From Bog-473 sp963787485 (GTDB lineage: Bacteria; Actinomycetota; Acidimicrobiia; Acidimicrobiales; RAAP-2): a DNA stretch of 64,000 bases. The DNA lies in the NCBI GenBank assembly GCA_963787485.1, contig CAWBDF010000007.1:1178001-1242000 (forward strand), in the 5' to 3' direction. The notes under the pieces are model-generated. The model was not told where the DNA came from and did no database searches. It saw only the letters and a program-made list of their open reading frames with translations. The number at the start of each line of letters is the position of its first letter. The first letter of the stretch is position 1. The position numbers and the translations under genes were made by a program. Positions 27,375 through 36,881 of this stretch are shown here, piece after piece.

Positions 27375-27506
27375 CCGCACAAGACGGAGTACGACGTCGA
27401 GAACTATGCGACGACAATCGGGTCGGTCTCCCACCGGCCGGGCTCGTCGTTCGTTCAGTCGCCCGACACCTGCGACAAGGTTGACAGGATTCCTACGGAA
27501 GCAGCG

Positions 27507-27884
27507 ATGCCGCTCGTGACGCGACATACAAAGGAGTTGAAGGTGCACCACACAGAAGCACAGCCGGGTGCCCTCACGGCAGGCTCTGTCGTCATTGACA
27601 TTGGAGGCGACGTCGGCGCCGCCGTGATCAGCATTCCCGATGAATCCACCGCTAGAGAAATAGAAATCCGCCGGGCAGGCATCGTGTGGGATGGGACACA
27701 TACCGGCATTCGGCCCAGCGGTCGTCTCGGTTCCTTTGCCGTGTTTGGGAGCCTTCTAGCTGGTGACTATGAGATCCGTATTAGGGGCACCACCGCACCC
27801 GTCCGGGCTCTCCACATAGAGGGCGCCGAAGTGTCCCAGCTGGCTTGGTGCAACATGTCGCAGCCATCGATGGATGACCCGTAG
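27507..27884 (+). CDS. small conserved actinobacterial protein of unknown function
   Basis: 125 residues with no signal peptide. Core blocks are VVIDIGGDVGAAVISIP, an IEIRRAG strand, and AGDYEIRIRG then LHIEGAEVSQLAW near the end. I recall similar small beta-rich proteins opening LDIGGDVGALVV in actinobacteria, without assigned function. It sits between tatA and tatB in the same direction, spaced about 130 and 170 bases from them. Confidence 0.7.
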   Translation: MPLVTRHTKELKVHHTEAQPGALTAGSVVIDIGGDVGAAVISIPDESTAREIEIRRAGIVWDGTHTGIRPSGRLGSFAVFGSLLAGDYEIRIRGTTAPVRALHIEGAEVSQLAWCNMSQPSMDDP

Positions 27885-28053
27885 GGCCATGCCCTGAGAA
27901 GCGAGTCGATGGTCGCCTCCTCGCGGAAGGGCGGCCTGAACGCTCGGGCACAGATTTGCGACTGGCCCATCCAGTACTTCTCTCAGGTCCGAATAGTGAA
28001 CGCAACGCCGAACATCAATCTTGACCGCTCTGATCGGGAGCCAATGAGTCGAA

Positions 28054-28488
28054 GTGTTTAATCTCGAACCGGGAAAGCTTCTAATCGTTGGTGTCGTCGC
28101 CATCATCCTTTTGGGTCCAGACAAGCTGCCCGAGGTCGCTCGCCAGGTCGGGGGAGCGTGGCGCACTTTTGGTGAGTTTCGCACTCGCATAGAGAAGGAA
28201 GTTCAGAGCAATATTCCCGATCTGCCCTCCACCGCCGAGGTCGCTCGTCTGGTCCGATCGCCTTCTGCGCTGTTGAACCACCTATCGGGGATGGGACCTG
28301 AAGGTGAGACAGCCAGCGACGCTGCGAACCCCTCAGCGAAGCATCCCGACGTCGCTGCCGCAGCGGGTATCGAAGGACCGGTTCAAGGACACTCGAGGGA
28401 TCGTGAGTCTTCTCACCATTCACTGCCGCAGCCAGAAGTTTCGCATCGAAGTCCGGCGGACGTCTCTGGCGATCCCGGCCTTAACTAA
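28054..28488 (+). CDS. tatB: Sec-independent protein translocase TatB
   Basis: 144 residues starting at GTG. N-terminal helix KLLIVGVVAIILLGPDKLP carries the glutamate/LGPDKLP hinge typical of TatB, followed by the amphipathic helix ARQVGGAWRTFGEFRTRIEK and a long polar tail. TatB with TatC forms the twin-arginine signal receptor. tatC begins 18 bases downstream, so the two are co-transcribed. Confidence 0.92.
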   Translation: MFNLEPGKLLIVGVVAIILLGPDKLPEVARQVGGAWRTFGEFRTRIEKEVQSNIPDLPSTAEVARLVRSPSALLNHLSGMGPEGETASDAANPSAKHPDVAAAAGIEGPVQGHSRDRESSHHSLPQPEVSHRSPADVSGDPGLN

Positions 28489-28506
28489 GCGGACGCAGAC
28501 CAGACC

Positions 28507-29310
28507 ATGTCGAGTCTCCTCACTGCCCAACGCAAGAACAAGCCCTCGACTGACAGCATGTCACTCGGGCAGCACCTGGGAGAACTTCGGCATCGACTGG
28601 TGATCTGCATCATTGCGGTGACGTTGACGACCTTGGTAGCCGCCATCGCCTATGAGCCAATATTGCACTTCCTTATTCGTCCCCTGTGCAGCGTCCAGGC
28701 CGGAACCGCGTCAAACGCTGCAGGATCGAGTCATCCTCTGATCTCGAAGACGGGGTCGACCTGTAATTTATATGTGACCTCACCCTTAGACGGGCTGTCG
28801 CTCCGGGTGAAGATCGCCGCCTTTGGTGGTCTCGTTATGTCCTCGCCGGTAATCCTCTTCCAATTGTGGCGTTTCGTAACTCCGGGTCTTGAGTCCAAAG
28901 AGCGCAAGTATGCCGTTCCGTTCGTCTTGTCGGCGTTCACCTTGTTCCTTCTGGGGGCGGCCACGGCCTACCTCACACTGCCGCACGCCCTGGCATTCTT
29001 GAAGTCCGTCGGCGGCCCAAACCTCCAGGCCATATACGACCCCATCCCTTACCTGGGGCTAATACTGCTGATGATGACCCTCTTTGGGCTCACCTTCCAG
29101 TTCCCAGTCGTACTCGTCTCGTTGGAGTTGGCACGGGTGGTTAGCCCAGCTGGACTTCTTCATTCATGGAGGTGGGCGATTATTATCATTACTGTTATCG
29201 CCGCGGTGGCGACTCCCAGTTCCGATCCGTTCTCGATGCTGGCCCTGGCCCTACCATTGATCTTCTTTTACTTCATTTCCATCGGTATCGGAAAGGTCCT
29301 GGGTCGGTGA
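28507..29310 (+). CDS. tatC: Sec-independent protein translocase TatC
   Basis: 267 residues, six transmembrane helices. The signal-binding N-terminus reads MSLGQHLGELRHRLV, the first periplasmic loop is long and contains two cysteines (RPLCSV and STCNLYV), and the FVTPGLESKERKYA block is the conserved TatC motif in cytoplasmic loop 2. The C-terminal helices include ATPSSDPFSMLALALPLIFF. Polytopic receptor for twin-arginine precursors. Last gene of the tat group. Confidence 0.95.
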   Translation: MSSLLTAQRKNKPSTDSMSLGQHLGELRHRLVICIIAVTLTTLVAAIAYEPILHFLIRPLCSVQAGTASNAAGSSHPLISKTGSTCNLYVTSPLDGLSLRVKIAAFGGLVMSSPVILFQLWRFVTPGLESKERKYAVPFVLSAFTLFLLGAATAYLTLPHALAFLKSVGGPNLQAIYDPIPYLGLILLMMTLFGLTFQFPVVLVSLELARVVSPAGLLHSWRWAIIIITVIAAVATPSSDPFSMLALALPLIFFYFISIGIGKVLGR

Positions 29311-29466
29311 CCCTTCAGTTTCGTAGACCGATCGTTCGATAGGGAAACCAGCTGCCATTGGTGCAGTCGGGATCGGGACAGCGCCACCGACGCTGGTCAT
29401 ACAGCAGCCTCGTCGATCCGTTGGTCTCGCCGGGCTCGATAAATGTCACTTCACCTAGAGATTCTC

Positions 29467-29497
29467 TGGTGGGGCTCGCTGGAATCGAACCAGCGAC
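29467..29497 (-). repeat. tRNA 3'-end fragment, copy A
   Basis: 31 bases encode, on the minus strand, a T-arm (GCTGG-TTCGATT-CCAGC), the acceptor 3' strand GAGCCCC, discriminator A and CCA. No matching GGGGCTC 5' acceptor or anticodon arm exists in the flanking 80 bases, so this is not an intact tRNA. Identical to the matching part of copy B at 39.99 kb. Confidence 0.75.
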
Positions 29498-29552
29498 GGC
29501 CTGAGGTTCCTTGCGTTAGCGGCGTAAGGCTCGGAGGCCTGACGTACCCGCC

Positions 29553-30701
29553 CTACTGCTGACCGAATGGGACGAGACGGAAGAAAGTCCGGACCTGGTC
29601 GACGAAGATGTCCGGTTGCTCAAATGCTGCGAAGTGCCCCCCGTGGTCGAGTTCGTCCCAATGAACGATGTTCGTGTAGCGACGCTCTGCCCAGCGCCTC
29701 GAAGGGCGGTAGATCTCCTTGGGAAAGATCGAGACGCCCAAAGGCACCTCAACCGGACCAGTTCGCAAATCACGAAAGCTTTCCCAGTAGAGACGTGCCG
29801 AGGATGCGCCGGTACCCGTCAGCCAGTACAGCATGATGTTGTCAAGGATCCGGTCGGCTCCAAGAGCGCTGACCGGATCGCCATCGGTGTCGGTCCAGTT
29901 CCAGAACTTCTCGAGGATCCAGGCGCACTGACCGACCGGCGAATCAACCAGCGAGTATCCGATCGTCTGAGGCCGGGTGGCTTGCTCTCGCGAGTAACCC
30001 GTGTCCCATGCCTCATGATGCTTCAAGGAGTCCAGCGCAGCCTGTTCAGCCTCGGTCAACTCACCTGGGTCCCGTCCCGGGCCGACGGCGAGCATATTGA
30101 GGTGAATCCCGACAACATGGGACGGATCGAGGATAGCGATGCGCGAGGTGACCGCAGACCCCCAGTCGCCACCTTGGGCGCCGTACCTGTCGTAGCCGAG
30201 TCGCGCCATGAGCTCTGCCCAAGCAGTCGCTATGCGCTCAACTCCCCAGCCGGTGGATGTCGGCTTGTCGCTGAAGGCGAAGCCCGGCAGAGATGGGCAC
30301 ACCACGTGGAAGGCATCGCGTGCCTCCCCACCATGAGCAACCGGGTCGGTGAGTGGGCCGATGACCTCAAGGAACTCAATGAATGATCCGGGCCAGCCAT
30401 GCGTCATCACCAGGGGGGTGGCATCGTGGACCGGTGAGCGGACGTGAAGAAAGTGGATTCCGAGCCCGTCGATCTGAGTGCGAAACTGCGGGAAGAGATT
30501 GAGGCGTGCCTCTCTGCGTCGCCAGTCGTAGGTGTCGGCCCAGTAGAGGCAGAGATCTCTCAGATACTCGAGCGGGACACCCTGCGACCAGTCGGCGACC
30601 GTCTCATGCTCGGGCCAGCGGGTCCGGGCTAGGCGGCCTGTCAGGTCGAGAATGTCAGCGTCGCTGACCTCGATACGAAAAGGCGTGATCTCGTCGCTCA
30701 C
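29553..30701 (-). CDS. epoxide hydrolase (EHN-type alpha/beta hydrolase)
   Basis: 382 residues. The N-terminal EHN region (ITPFRIEVSDADILDLTGRL) is followed by the oxyanion motif HGWPGS at 101-106, the nucleophile D179 in GGDWGS and the catalytic histidine near 362 in LDHGGHFAAFE. It opens epoxides to diols in the cytosol. GTG at 30701 is chosen because GGGGAGG lies five bases before it; an ATG at 30725 is also in frame. Its 3' end is 55 bases from tRNA fragment A. Divergent from the SDR at 30965, with which it may share a pathway. Confidence 0.92.
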   Translation of the reverse strand: MSDEITPFRIEVSDADILDLTGRLARTRWPEHETVADWSQGVPLEYLRDLCLYWADTYDWRRREARLNLFPQFRTQIDGLGIHFLHVRSPVHDATPLVMTHGWPGSFIEFLEVIGPLTDPVAHGGEARDAFHVVCPSLPGFAFSDKPTSTGWGVERIATAWAELMARLGYDRYGAQGGDWGSAVTSRIAILDPSHVVGIHLNMLAVGPGRDPGELTEAEQAALDSLKHHEAWDTGYSREQATRPQTIGYSLVDSPVGQCAWILEKFWNWTDTDGDPVSALGADRILDNIMLYWLTGTGASSARLYWESFRDLRTGPVEVPLGVSIFPKEIYRPSRRWAERRYTNIVHWDELDHGGHFAAFEQPDIFVDQVRTFFRLVPFGQQ

Positions 30702-30964
30702 TAGGACCTCCCCAACGTCTTGCATCACGGTATCCAACCTTGTCCACGACGATGGCGAACGCGGCTGGAGGAATCGGCGCGGCCGGTGCATCCGCCACCC
30801 CAAAGGGTGCCCCCACTCGGCGCACATTCGGGCGTGTGGATAAGCCAAGGGGGGCCGACGGCAGGAGCGACGAAGCTCTCACCACCCAGGAACGCCAGCG
30901 AAATGGCGGGCCGGAGGGGCCAGCGCGGGTCTAGGATCGCGAGCGATATCGATCGAGGGGATGC

Positions 30965-31897
30965 GTGAATAACGGAGACATGGCTCCTGAGCAGTTTCGT
31001 TTCGATGGGCGGGTCGCTCTGATCACTGGCGGAGGTCGCGGCCTTGGACGGTCTCATGCTCTGCTGCTCGCCTCCCGCGGGGCCCGTGTGGTGATCAACG
31101 ATACCGGCGCCGGTACCGATGGGACCGGCGCGGCGTCGATTGAGCCCGCAGAACAGGTCGTGGAAGAGATCATCACCGCAGGTGGTGAGGCGGTTGCAAA
31201 TGGCGACACTGTGGCGACGAGCGAGGGCGGGCGCGCCATGGTCGAGCGTGCCATCGATACCTGGGGTCGCCTTGACATCGTGGTGCACAACGCCGGGATC
31301 TCGTCACCATTTCATGGCTTCGACATGATCACCGACGACCAGCTCCGCCGAGTGGTCGACACTCACCTTGTTGGCGCGTTCAACGTGTTGCGGCCAGCGT
31401 GGTCGGTGATGGAACAGGCGGCTTACGGGCGGCTTGTCCTCACCGCGTCAGCTCAGGCGCTCGGAGACGATTACAATTTTGACTACTGCGCAGCGAAGGG
31501 CGGAGTGGTGAGTCTGGCCCGATCGCTGGCTGTGGCCGGCGCCGACAAGGGCATCAAGGCCAATGTTGTGATGCCAGTGGCGTGGACGCGCCTCTCAGGC
31601 CTGGTCCCTGACAGCTCTACTAAGGCGTGGCTGGAGTCAAACTTCCAGCCAGAGCAGGTCAGTCAGGCGGTGGCATGGCTCAGCCACGACCAAGTGCCTG
31701 TCACGGGCGAGACGTTCAGCGTCGGGGGCGGCCGAGTCGCCCGCGTGTTCTTTGGCATTGTTCCCGGCTACAGGAGCAACGCGCTCACACCAGAAAAGCT
31801 CCAAACCGCTGTCGACGAGGTGATGGACGTGTCACACTTCGCCGTGGCCACCTCCGCTACAAGCGAAGCCGCCTTCATGCCATCAGGATCCGCCTAG
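30965..31897 (+). CDS. SDR family oxidoreductase with C-terminal extension
   Basis: 310 residues, longer than a classical SDR. Glycine motif TGGGRGLG at 21-28, then the insertion INDTGAGTDGTGAASIEPAE seen in multifunctional-enzyme-2/HSD17B4-like dehydrogenases. HNAG replaces NNAG; catalytic Y and K are in DYCAAKGG. The extension after GGGRVARVFFGIVPGY is about 50 residues. Such proteins oxidise 3-hydroxyacyl-CoA or steroid hydroxyls. GTG start 30965 with GAGGGG upstream; an ATG five codons later lacks spacing. Confidence 0.9.
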   Translation: MNNGDMAPEQFRFDGRVALITGGGRGLGRSHALLLASRGARVVINDTGAGTDGTGAASIEPAEQVVEEIITAGGEAVANGDTVATSEGGRAMVERAIDTWGRLDIVVHNAGISSPFHGFDMITDDQLRRVVDTHLVGAFNVLRPAWSVMEQAAYGRLVLTASAQALGDDYNFDYCAAKGGVVSLARSLAVAGADKGIKANVVMPVAWTRLSGLVPDSSTKAWLESNFQPEQVSQAVAWLSHDQVPVTGETFSVGGGRVARVFFGIVPGYRSNALTPEKLQTAVDEVMDVSHFAVATSATSEAAFMPSGSA

Positions 31898-32120
31898 CCC
31901 TCGACCGTGAATCTCCTCGATCGGGCTCGCTGGTTGTTGACGGTGACCAGACCCACGCCCTCGAATGGGGTCGGCGCCGTGGCCGAGGACCTGACCGACA
32001 CCGTGCGTCCATCAGATACTCGATCCCCGCCATCCTGCGCTCCCTCGACGGCGTCGACACTATGAACTTCGGGCGTCACTGCCCCACGGCGAGGGCAGTG
32101 GCCCAACACCCTCGCATACC

Positions 32121-32318
32121 TGCGGCGTCTGTCCCCTCAAGCCGGCCGAAGCCGATCCCGGTAAGGTTCCGGTGGGTGTCTTCGAGGTACGGCTGCCGGT
32201 TGTCGACAGTCTAGAGGTGGATGACCTTCACAGGATGCTCCTTGTGGATCGTGTCGAAAACCGCCCGGGAATTCGCACATTTGCACCGACCCCCAGAGAT
32301 ATCGAGGTAACGCGATGA
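32121..32318 (+). pseudogene. orphan 3' coding tail coupled to the following SnoaL gene
   Basis: A frame with natural composition reads CPLKPAEADPGKVPVGVFEV, then RLPVVDSLEVDDLHRMLLVD, and ends RDIEVTR; its TGA overlaps the ATG of the next gene (ATGA at 32315-32318). No upstream part of such a gene is present; the same frame before 32121 is arginine-rich nonsense. A GTG at 32172 could start a 48-residue peptide. Most likely the remaining end of a gene truncated by deletion. Family not recognised. Confidence 0.4.
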
Positions 32319-32782
32319 CATCAGATCACACGGCCGGAGCCCTCCAGGGCCTACTTGACAAGCAAGCGATCACAGAAGTCCTGCACAGGTACTGCTACGC
32401 AATGGACCAGAACGACGCGGAGGCCGGCAAGTCGGTATGGCACCCCGACGGCACCGCGCACTACGTCGACATGTTCGAGGGGTCGGGCCACGACTTTGTC
32501 GACTTCGGCCAAGATGGCCACCGCGGAGCGTACAGCGCAACGTCGCACCAGGTAACGAACATTTTGATCGAACTCGACGGAGACGCGGCGTCGAGCTCGA
32601 CCTACGTCACCGCGGCGTGCCAGCTCAAGGACGCGGAGCTCGTGTTCCGCATCCGGGGACGCTACCTCGATACCTGGTCACGCCGCGATGGCGAGTGGCG
32701 CATCGACGCCCGCCGGTTCGAGACCGACATCTGGCAGATGGTGCCGCTGAACCACGATTTGACGGCCGCCGCCATCAAGTAG
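32315..32782 (+). CDS. SnoaL-like protein, paralogue of 3670-4176
   Basis: 155 residues. Shares with the 3670 protein the blocks QAITEVLHRYCYAMDQND, VWHPDGTAHYVDMFEG, DFVDFGQDGH, TSHQVTN and IRGRYLDTWSRRDGEW; more than half of aligned positions look identical. Start ATG overlaps the stop of a truncated upstream frame, so translation was coupled. The two paralogues each neighbour SDR and amidohydrolase genes, which suggests duplication of a small module. Function unknown. Confidence 0.85.
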   Translation: MTSDHTAGALQGLLDKQAITEVLHRYCYAMDQNDAEAGKSVWHPDGTAHYVDMFEGSGHDFVDFGQDGHRGAYSATSHQVTNILIELDGDAASSSTYVTAACQLKDAELVFRIRGRYLDTWSRRDGEWRIDARRFETDIWQMVPLNHDLTAAAIK

Positions 32783-33008
32783 GGCTCTGGCGCCGCCGCG
32801 CAGGACGCGCGGGGGTGGCCTGACCTATGACCCGTTGCGGTCCCGGCTCACCACGACGGCGGGGTCTACGGTCGGCGTTGCGTCGTCGGGCAACTCGACG
32901 GCGCGAAGGTCCGCCGCTGACACGCTTCACGATTGCCGATCCACGTCGCGAAGCTCTCGAGGCGCTGCTCGACGAGAACGAGCAGTTCGTGGACCCGGGG
33001 CGGTGAGC

Positions 33009-33842
33009 TCAGCTCGCTTCGAGGTCGCCGATGATCGAGTCGGACAGGGCGCGCACCGCGGCGACCTTGCCGTTGGGCGCGACGTGCAGCGCGCCGGCCT
33101 CAACCGCGCGCACGATGATCTCTGCGGCTTCGGCCGCCGGCATCCCGGGTCCGCTGATCTCGTCGGCCCACCGTCCGACTTCGGCCATCTCGTCGTTGCT
33201 GAGTTCGTAGGGCTTACCGGGGAGGGAGGCCGGGCGGTTGCGATCGGAGGTGAAGATGTTCGTGATCATGACCCCCGGGAAAGCGACGGTGACGCCGACG
33301 TTGGGGGCCACGATGTCGAGCTCGGCGCGCAGACCCGCCGACACTCCCGCGACGGCGAACTTCGAGGCGATGTACGGAGCCTGGAGGGTCGTCACGCTGA
33401 CGCCGGCCATCGATGCGATGTTGACAACGTGCCCCGAACCCTGGGCGATGAGGTGAGGTACGAAGGCCCGGATGCCATTGACGACTCCGTAGAGGTTGAC
33501 CGACATCACCCACGTCCAGTCGTCGTCGGGTACGTCCCACGTGGGCGGGCCGAACACCGACACGCCGGCGTCGTTGACGATCAGGTCGACGCGCCCGAAG
33601 CGGTCGAGAGTCGCGCTCGCGAGCGCCTCGACCTGCTTGAGATCGCTCACGTCGGTCGGAACGCCATAGGTCGAGACCCCGTGCTCCGAGGCGACGGCAG
33701 TAAGGGCCTCTTCGAGCGGGCCGGTCCAAATGTCGGCGAGCACGATGTCGAGGCCCCGCGACGCGAACCGGTGGGCAAGGCCGAGCCCGAGGCCGCTCGC
33801 GGATCCGGTGATGACGGCGACCTGTCCTGCTTCGAGTTCCAT
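33009..33842 (-). CDS. SDR family oxidoreductase
   Basis: 277-residue SDR. TGSASGLG glycine motif at 12-19; NDAG replaces NNAG; SMAGVSVT supplies the catalytic Ser, and YIASKFAVAG the Tyr and Lys. The substrate region FPGVMITNIFTSDRNRP resembles SDRs with hydrophobic ketone substrates. Clear ATG after AGGAGGAT. About 220 bases upstream of the stop side (32783-33008) hold no gene, though a short frame ending ENEQFVDPGR may be another eroded tail. Confidence 0.9.
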   Translation of the reverse strand: MELEAGQVAVITGSASGLGLGLAHRFASRGLDIVLADIWTGPLEEALTAVASEHGVSTYGVPTDVSDLKQVEALASATLDRFGRVDLIVNDAGVSVFGPPTWDVPDDDWTWVMSVNLYGVVNGIRAFVPHLIAQGSGHVVNIASMAGVSVTTLQAPYIASKFAVAGVSAGLRAELDIVAPNVGVTVAFPGVMITNIFTSDRNRPASLPGKPYELSNDEMAEVGRWADEISGPGMPAAEAAEIIVRAVEAGALHVAPNGKVAAVRALSDSIIGDLEAS

Positions 33843-33885
33843 GTTCCATCCTCCTGAAGGCCAGAATTAGTCCCGACAGCTTGCC

Positions 33886-34197
33886 ATGCAGCGCCGCGAC
33901 GGATGCGGTGACGGGTGTGTTCTGCGGCCGACCAGGCTTCGGCCGCCGTACAACGCCACCGCGAATGCCCGGGGGCCAGCGCTGTACCGAGTACGAGGCG
34001 TCGAGGAGGTGCCGCCGCTCGTGGTCAAGCCTTCCGGTGTCACGGAGCCGCTCGACGTGGCCAAGTTCGGGCGAGGGTGGAGTGGCGGTGCGGTGGCCGA
34101 CAACACCATCGAAGTGACGGCGATCGACATGCTCGGCTTGCCGAGCTCGCGCGCCCGCCAGCTCGCCCGGATGTCGTGGGTGCGGGAAGGTCTCTGA
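33886..34197 (+). CDS. unrecognised protein, probably a 3' fragment
   Basis: 103-codon frame whose second half is natural: ALYRVRGVEEVPPLVVKPSG, then GWSGGAVADNTIEVTAIDML and SSRARQLARMSWVREGL. The first 20 residues are arginine-rich and improbable, so the real gene probably began elsewhere and is truncated. No ribosome site. The remaining gap to 34482 shows nothing recognisable. I do not recognise the family. Confidence 0.4.
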   Translation: MQRRDGCGDGCVLRPTRLRPPYNATANARGPALYRVRGVEEVPPLVVKPSGVTEPLDVAKFGRGWSGGAVADNTIEVTAIDMLGLPSSRARQLARMSWVREGL

Positions 34198-34482
34198 TCA
34201 GAGTCTGAACGACTGGTGTCTCGCGCTGTTGGACACGTGCCGCCGTCATGACCGCCCATGGGCCTAGGCAGCTGCAGCCCTTGCCGAGTGCTGGGGTCTG
34301 TCGCGGCCGCGTCCAAGGTGCACCCCAACGCCTCGTCCGAGCCAATGCTGACCGCGCTGCTCAGCTCACAGTGAGCTGGACTTCATCGTCGCTCACGACA
34401 CGCCGGTTTCGGCCGCGGCCGCTGTCCGTAGACGCGCGGTGCCTGTCTTACCCCGAGCTGCTCGGCTCAGGTTGAGCTGGGC

Positions 34483-35893
34483 TCAACCCCGCGCACCTGC
34501 GGAGATCAATCCAGGCTGCGCCAGCTCCTGGCTCAGAAGCGTCTCGCAGGCGGGAACCAACTTGTCGCCTTCCGCCTCCTTGAGGTAACCGCCGCGCAAG
34601 TCGAAATGCCCGATGAGCGTCTCGGGAATTTGCGGTGCGTCCATGACGAGCTCGTTGTAAGTGGGCCCGATCCGTTGCGCGATGGTGTCGAGGTGTACGC
34701 GGTCGAAGCCGAAGAACCGGATGAGGTTCTCACCGCACATCTTTCGGACGTCCTCCTCGGGCACACCGTGCAGCGCGTCGCCGAGCCACGCCTTCGTGTT
34801 CGGCCACATGCTCTCCGCGTGTGGATAGTCGCGTCCGAAGGCAATGGTGTCGAGCCCGATCTCATAGCGCATGGGTACTTCGGCTCGGTGCATGAACGAC
34901 AGACCCACCAGGCAGTTGCTCTTCCAGTACTCGCTCGGCTTGCGCTTCGCTGGAATGACGTCGCGGTGCTGCTGGTAGATGTTGTCGAGGAACTCGAAGG
35001 TGGCCGGGAGCCAGTCGCCCCGCACTTCGGTCATCATCAGCTTGAGATTGGGATAACGGTCGAAGACGCCGCCGAACATGAGCTGCCACATCGGACGGCG
35101 CGTCTCGGCGTACTCCAGGAAGTCGGTAGTGAACACCGTCTGCGCGATCTCGGCGGCTAGGTTGGCGGTCGCGTCCTTTCCTTGGAGCTGGTCGTAGAAC
35201 GACTGGACGTGCGGGAAGAGGCTGCCCTGGACAATGCCGTAGCCACCGTGCACCACGAGCACGAGCTCGAGCTCGTCGGCGAGCCGCCAGTACGGCTCCC
35301 AGTACGGGTCGTAGAGCGACTTGGCGCCTGGGTACGTGACGAAAATTCGGTACGTACGCAGCGACGAAGCCATGGTTCTTGACCCAGCGCATCTCGGCGA
35401 GCGTCGCCTCCATGTCGTGCGCCGGCCCCACGAGGGCGGTGAACTTGAGTCGGTCCTGTGCGCTGCCGAAGGTGTCGACGGCCCAACGGTGCCAGGCGCG
35501 AATGCCCGCTTCGCAGGCGTCGAGGGGATACTTCTGGTTCGTGATGCTGTGGAAGAGGTCTTGGACACGCTGGTCGGCGCAGTAGACGATTTCTGCCGCG
35601 ATGCCTTCCCGGTCCATCTCACGCAAGCGCACGTCGACGTCCCAGAGGCCCTGGGTCCCGCCGGCGGCGAACGCGCCGTCGATGTCGTAGGCGGCGAGCG
35701 CTTCGTCGGACTCGCGCATCATCACGTTGATCATGCCCATCGACGAGGTGTAGACGCGGTTCTCCTCAGTCAGTCTGGGTAGCTGATCGTGGTACTTCGA
35801 CTCGAGGTAGTCGGGCCACGACTCCTGACGCATCGTTGCATGCGAATCGGACGAGGCCATCGTCATACGTTCTTGCTGTGCACCAAGCTCCAT
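34483..35893 (-). pseudogene. amidohydrolase family 2 protein, single-base frameshift
   Basis: Full-length paralogue of the amidohydrolase at 6456-7850, split between two frames. The 5' frame runs from ATG 35893 through SSDSHATM, DVRLREMDREGIAAEIVYCA and HGFVAAYVPNF; the 3' frame continues VTYPGAKSLYDPYWEPYW to FGRDYPHAESMWPN and the end. The switch falls at a run of four A on the plus strand (35342-35345): removing one base restores PNFVTYPG and a protein of 469 residues, against 464 for the paralogue. Either a real recent mutation or a sequencing error. AAGGGG ribosome site supports the start. Confidence 0.85.
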
Positions 35894-36236
35894 TGAGTAC
35901 CCCTTGGCGTTCGCTCGCAGCGACGAGCTGATGTTAATCCTTCTACCTTAGATCACGGAGTGGGGGTGTGGTCAAATCTGGGGCACGGCTCGGTGCCGGT
36001 GGCCGAAGTGAGGCGATGAAGTTGCCCGTCTTCGCCGGCATCCAAACTCCGCCGGCGTGGAACGCGAGCGTCACTCTGGCCGAAACATCGGCCGGCGTCG
36101 GCACGTGAGCCGTACAGGTTGCGGCGGAAGGTTTGCATGTCCTCGTGGAGCTCCGGTGTCAGCGCTCCCAACGTGAACGTGACAATTGAGGCGAACTGCT
36201 TGCTTCTGCGCCGCGGCAGTTGGTACCGTCCCCGGC
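35894..36236. other. intergenic region between divergent genes
   Basis: About 340 bases between the frameshifted amidohydrolase and the SnoaL gene. No gene recognised. Confidence 0.35.
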
Positions 36237-36614
36237 ATGCCGACCCTTGCCGAGGATCGTGACGCCATCCGCGACCTCGTCGCCCGCTACTCCCGGTACC
36301 TCGACGCGGGCCGAGGCGAGGAGTACGCCGCGCTCTTCACCGAAGACGGCACATTCGACACCCAGGTGGGTGATCCTGTCGTAGGACGCGACGCGCTCAA
36401 GGCACTCGCGACCTCGTCGTCCGCGGGCTCCCGGCACCACTTCATCACCAACCTGGTGATCGACATCGAGGGTGACGACGCCACGTGCGAGGCGTCGGCC
36501 GTGGTCATAGCGAAGAGCGCGATCGTGATGAGCGCGCACACCCGCGACGAGCTAAAGCGCGTCGATGGGAAGTGGCTCATCCACTTTCGGAGCTACGAGG
36601 TCGACCCGACGTAG
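36237..36614 (+). CDS. SnoaL-like / NTF2-fold protein
   Basis: 125 residues. DAIRDLVARYSRYLDAGRGE, LFTEDGTFDTQVGDPVVGRD and HFITNLVIDIEGDDATCEAS are the standard SnoaL_4 elements, and the protein ends with DGKWLIHFRSYEVDPT. ATG 36237 matches the family start. Divergent from the frameshifted amidohydrolase. Catalytic or binding role unknown. Confidence 0.85.
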   Translation: MPTLAEDRDAIRDLVARYSRYLDAGRGEEYAALFTEDGTFDTQVGDPVVGRDALKALATSSSAGSRHHFITNLVIDIEGDDATCEASAVVIAKSAIVMSAHTRDELKRVDGKWLIHFRSYEVDPT

Positions 36615-36881
36615 CTCGGAACCTCAGAGCGCGTTCGGATCGACAGCCACAGCCAGCTGGACGAGTGCTAGCTCGATCACCGAGTGGCGAAGTCGTCGTA
36701 GAGCTCGGAACCTCACCTTGGGACCGCTTCGGTTCAATGGACGACATCGTTGCGCCGGCGCTACCCCGTTGCTGTGACATTGCCGGGTTCGTCACGCGCG
36801 CGACATTGCCGGCGAGCGGCGGTTTCAACTGAGCGTCTGACCGTTCGACACCTGCTGGGTACCCTCTATAGGATCCGAATC

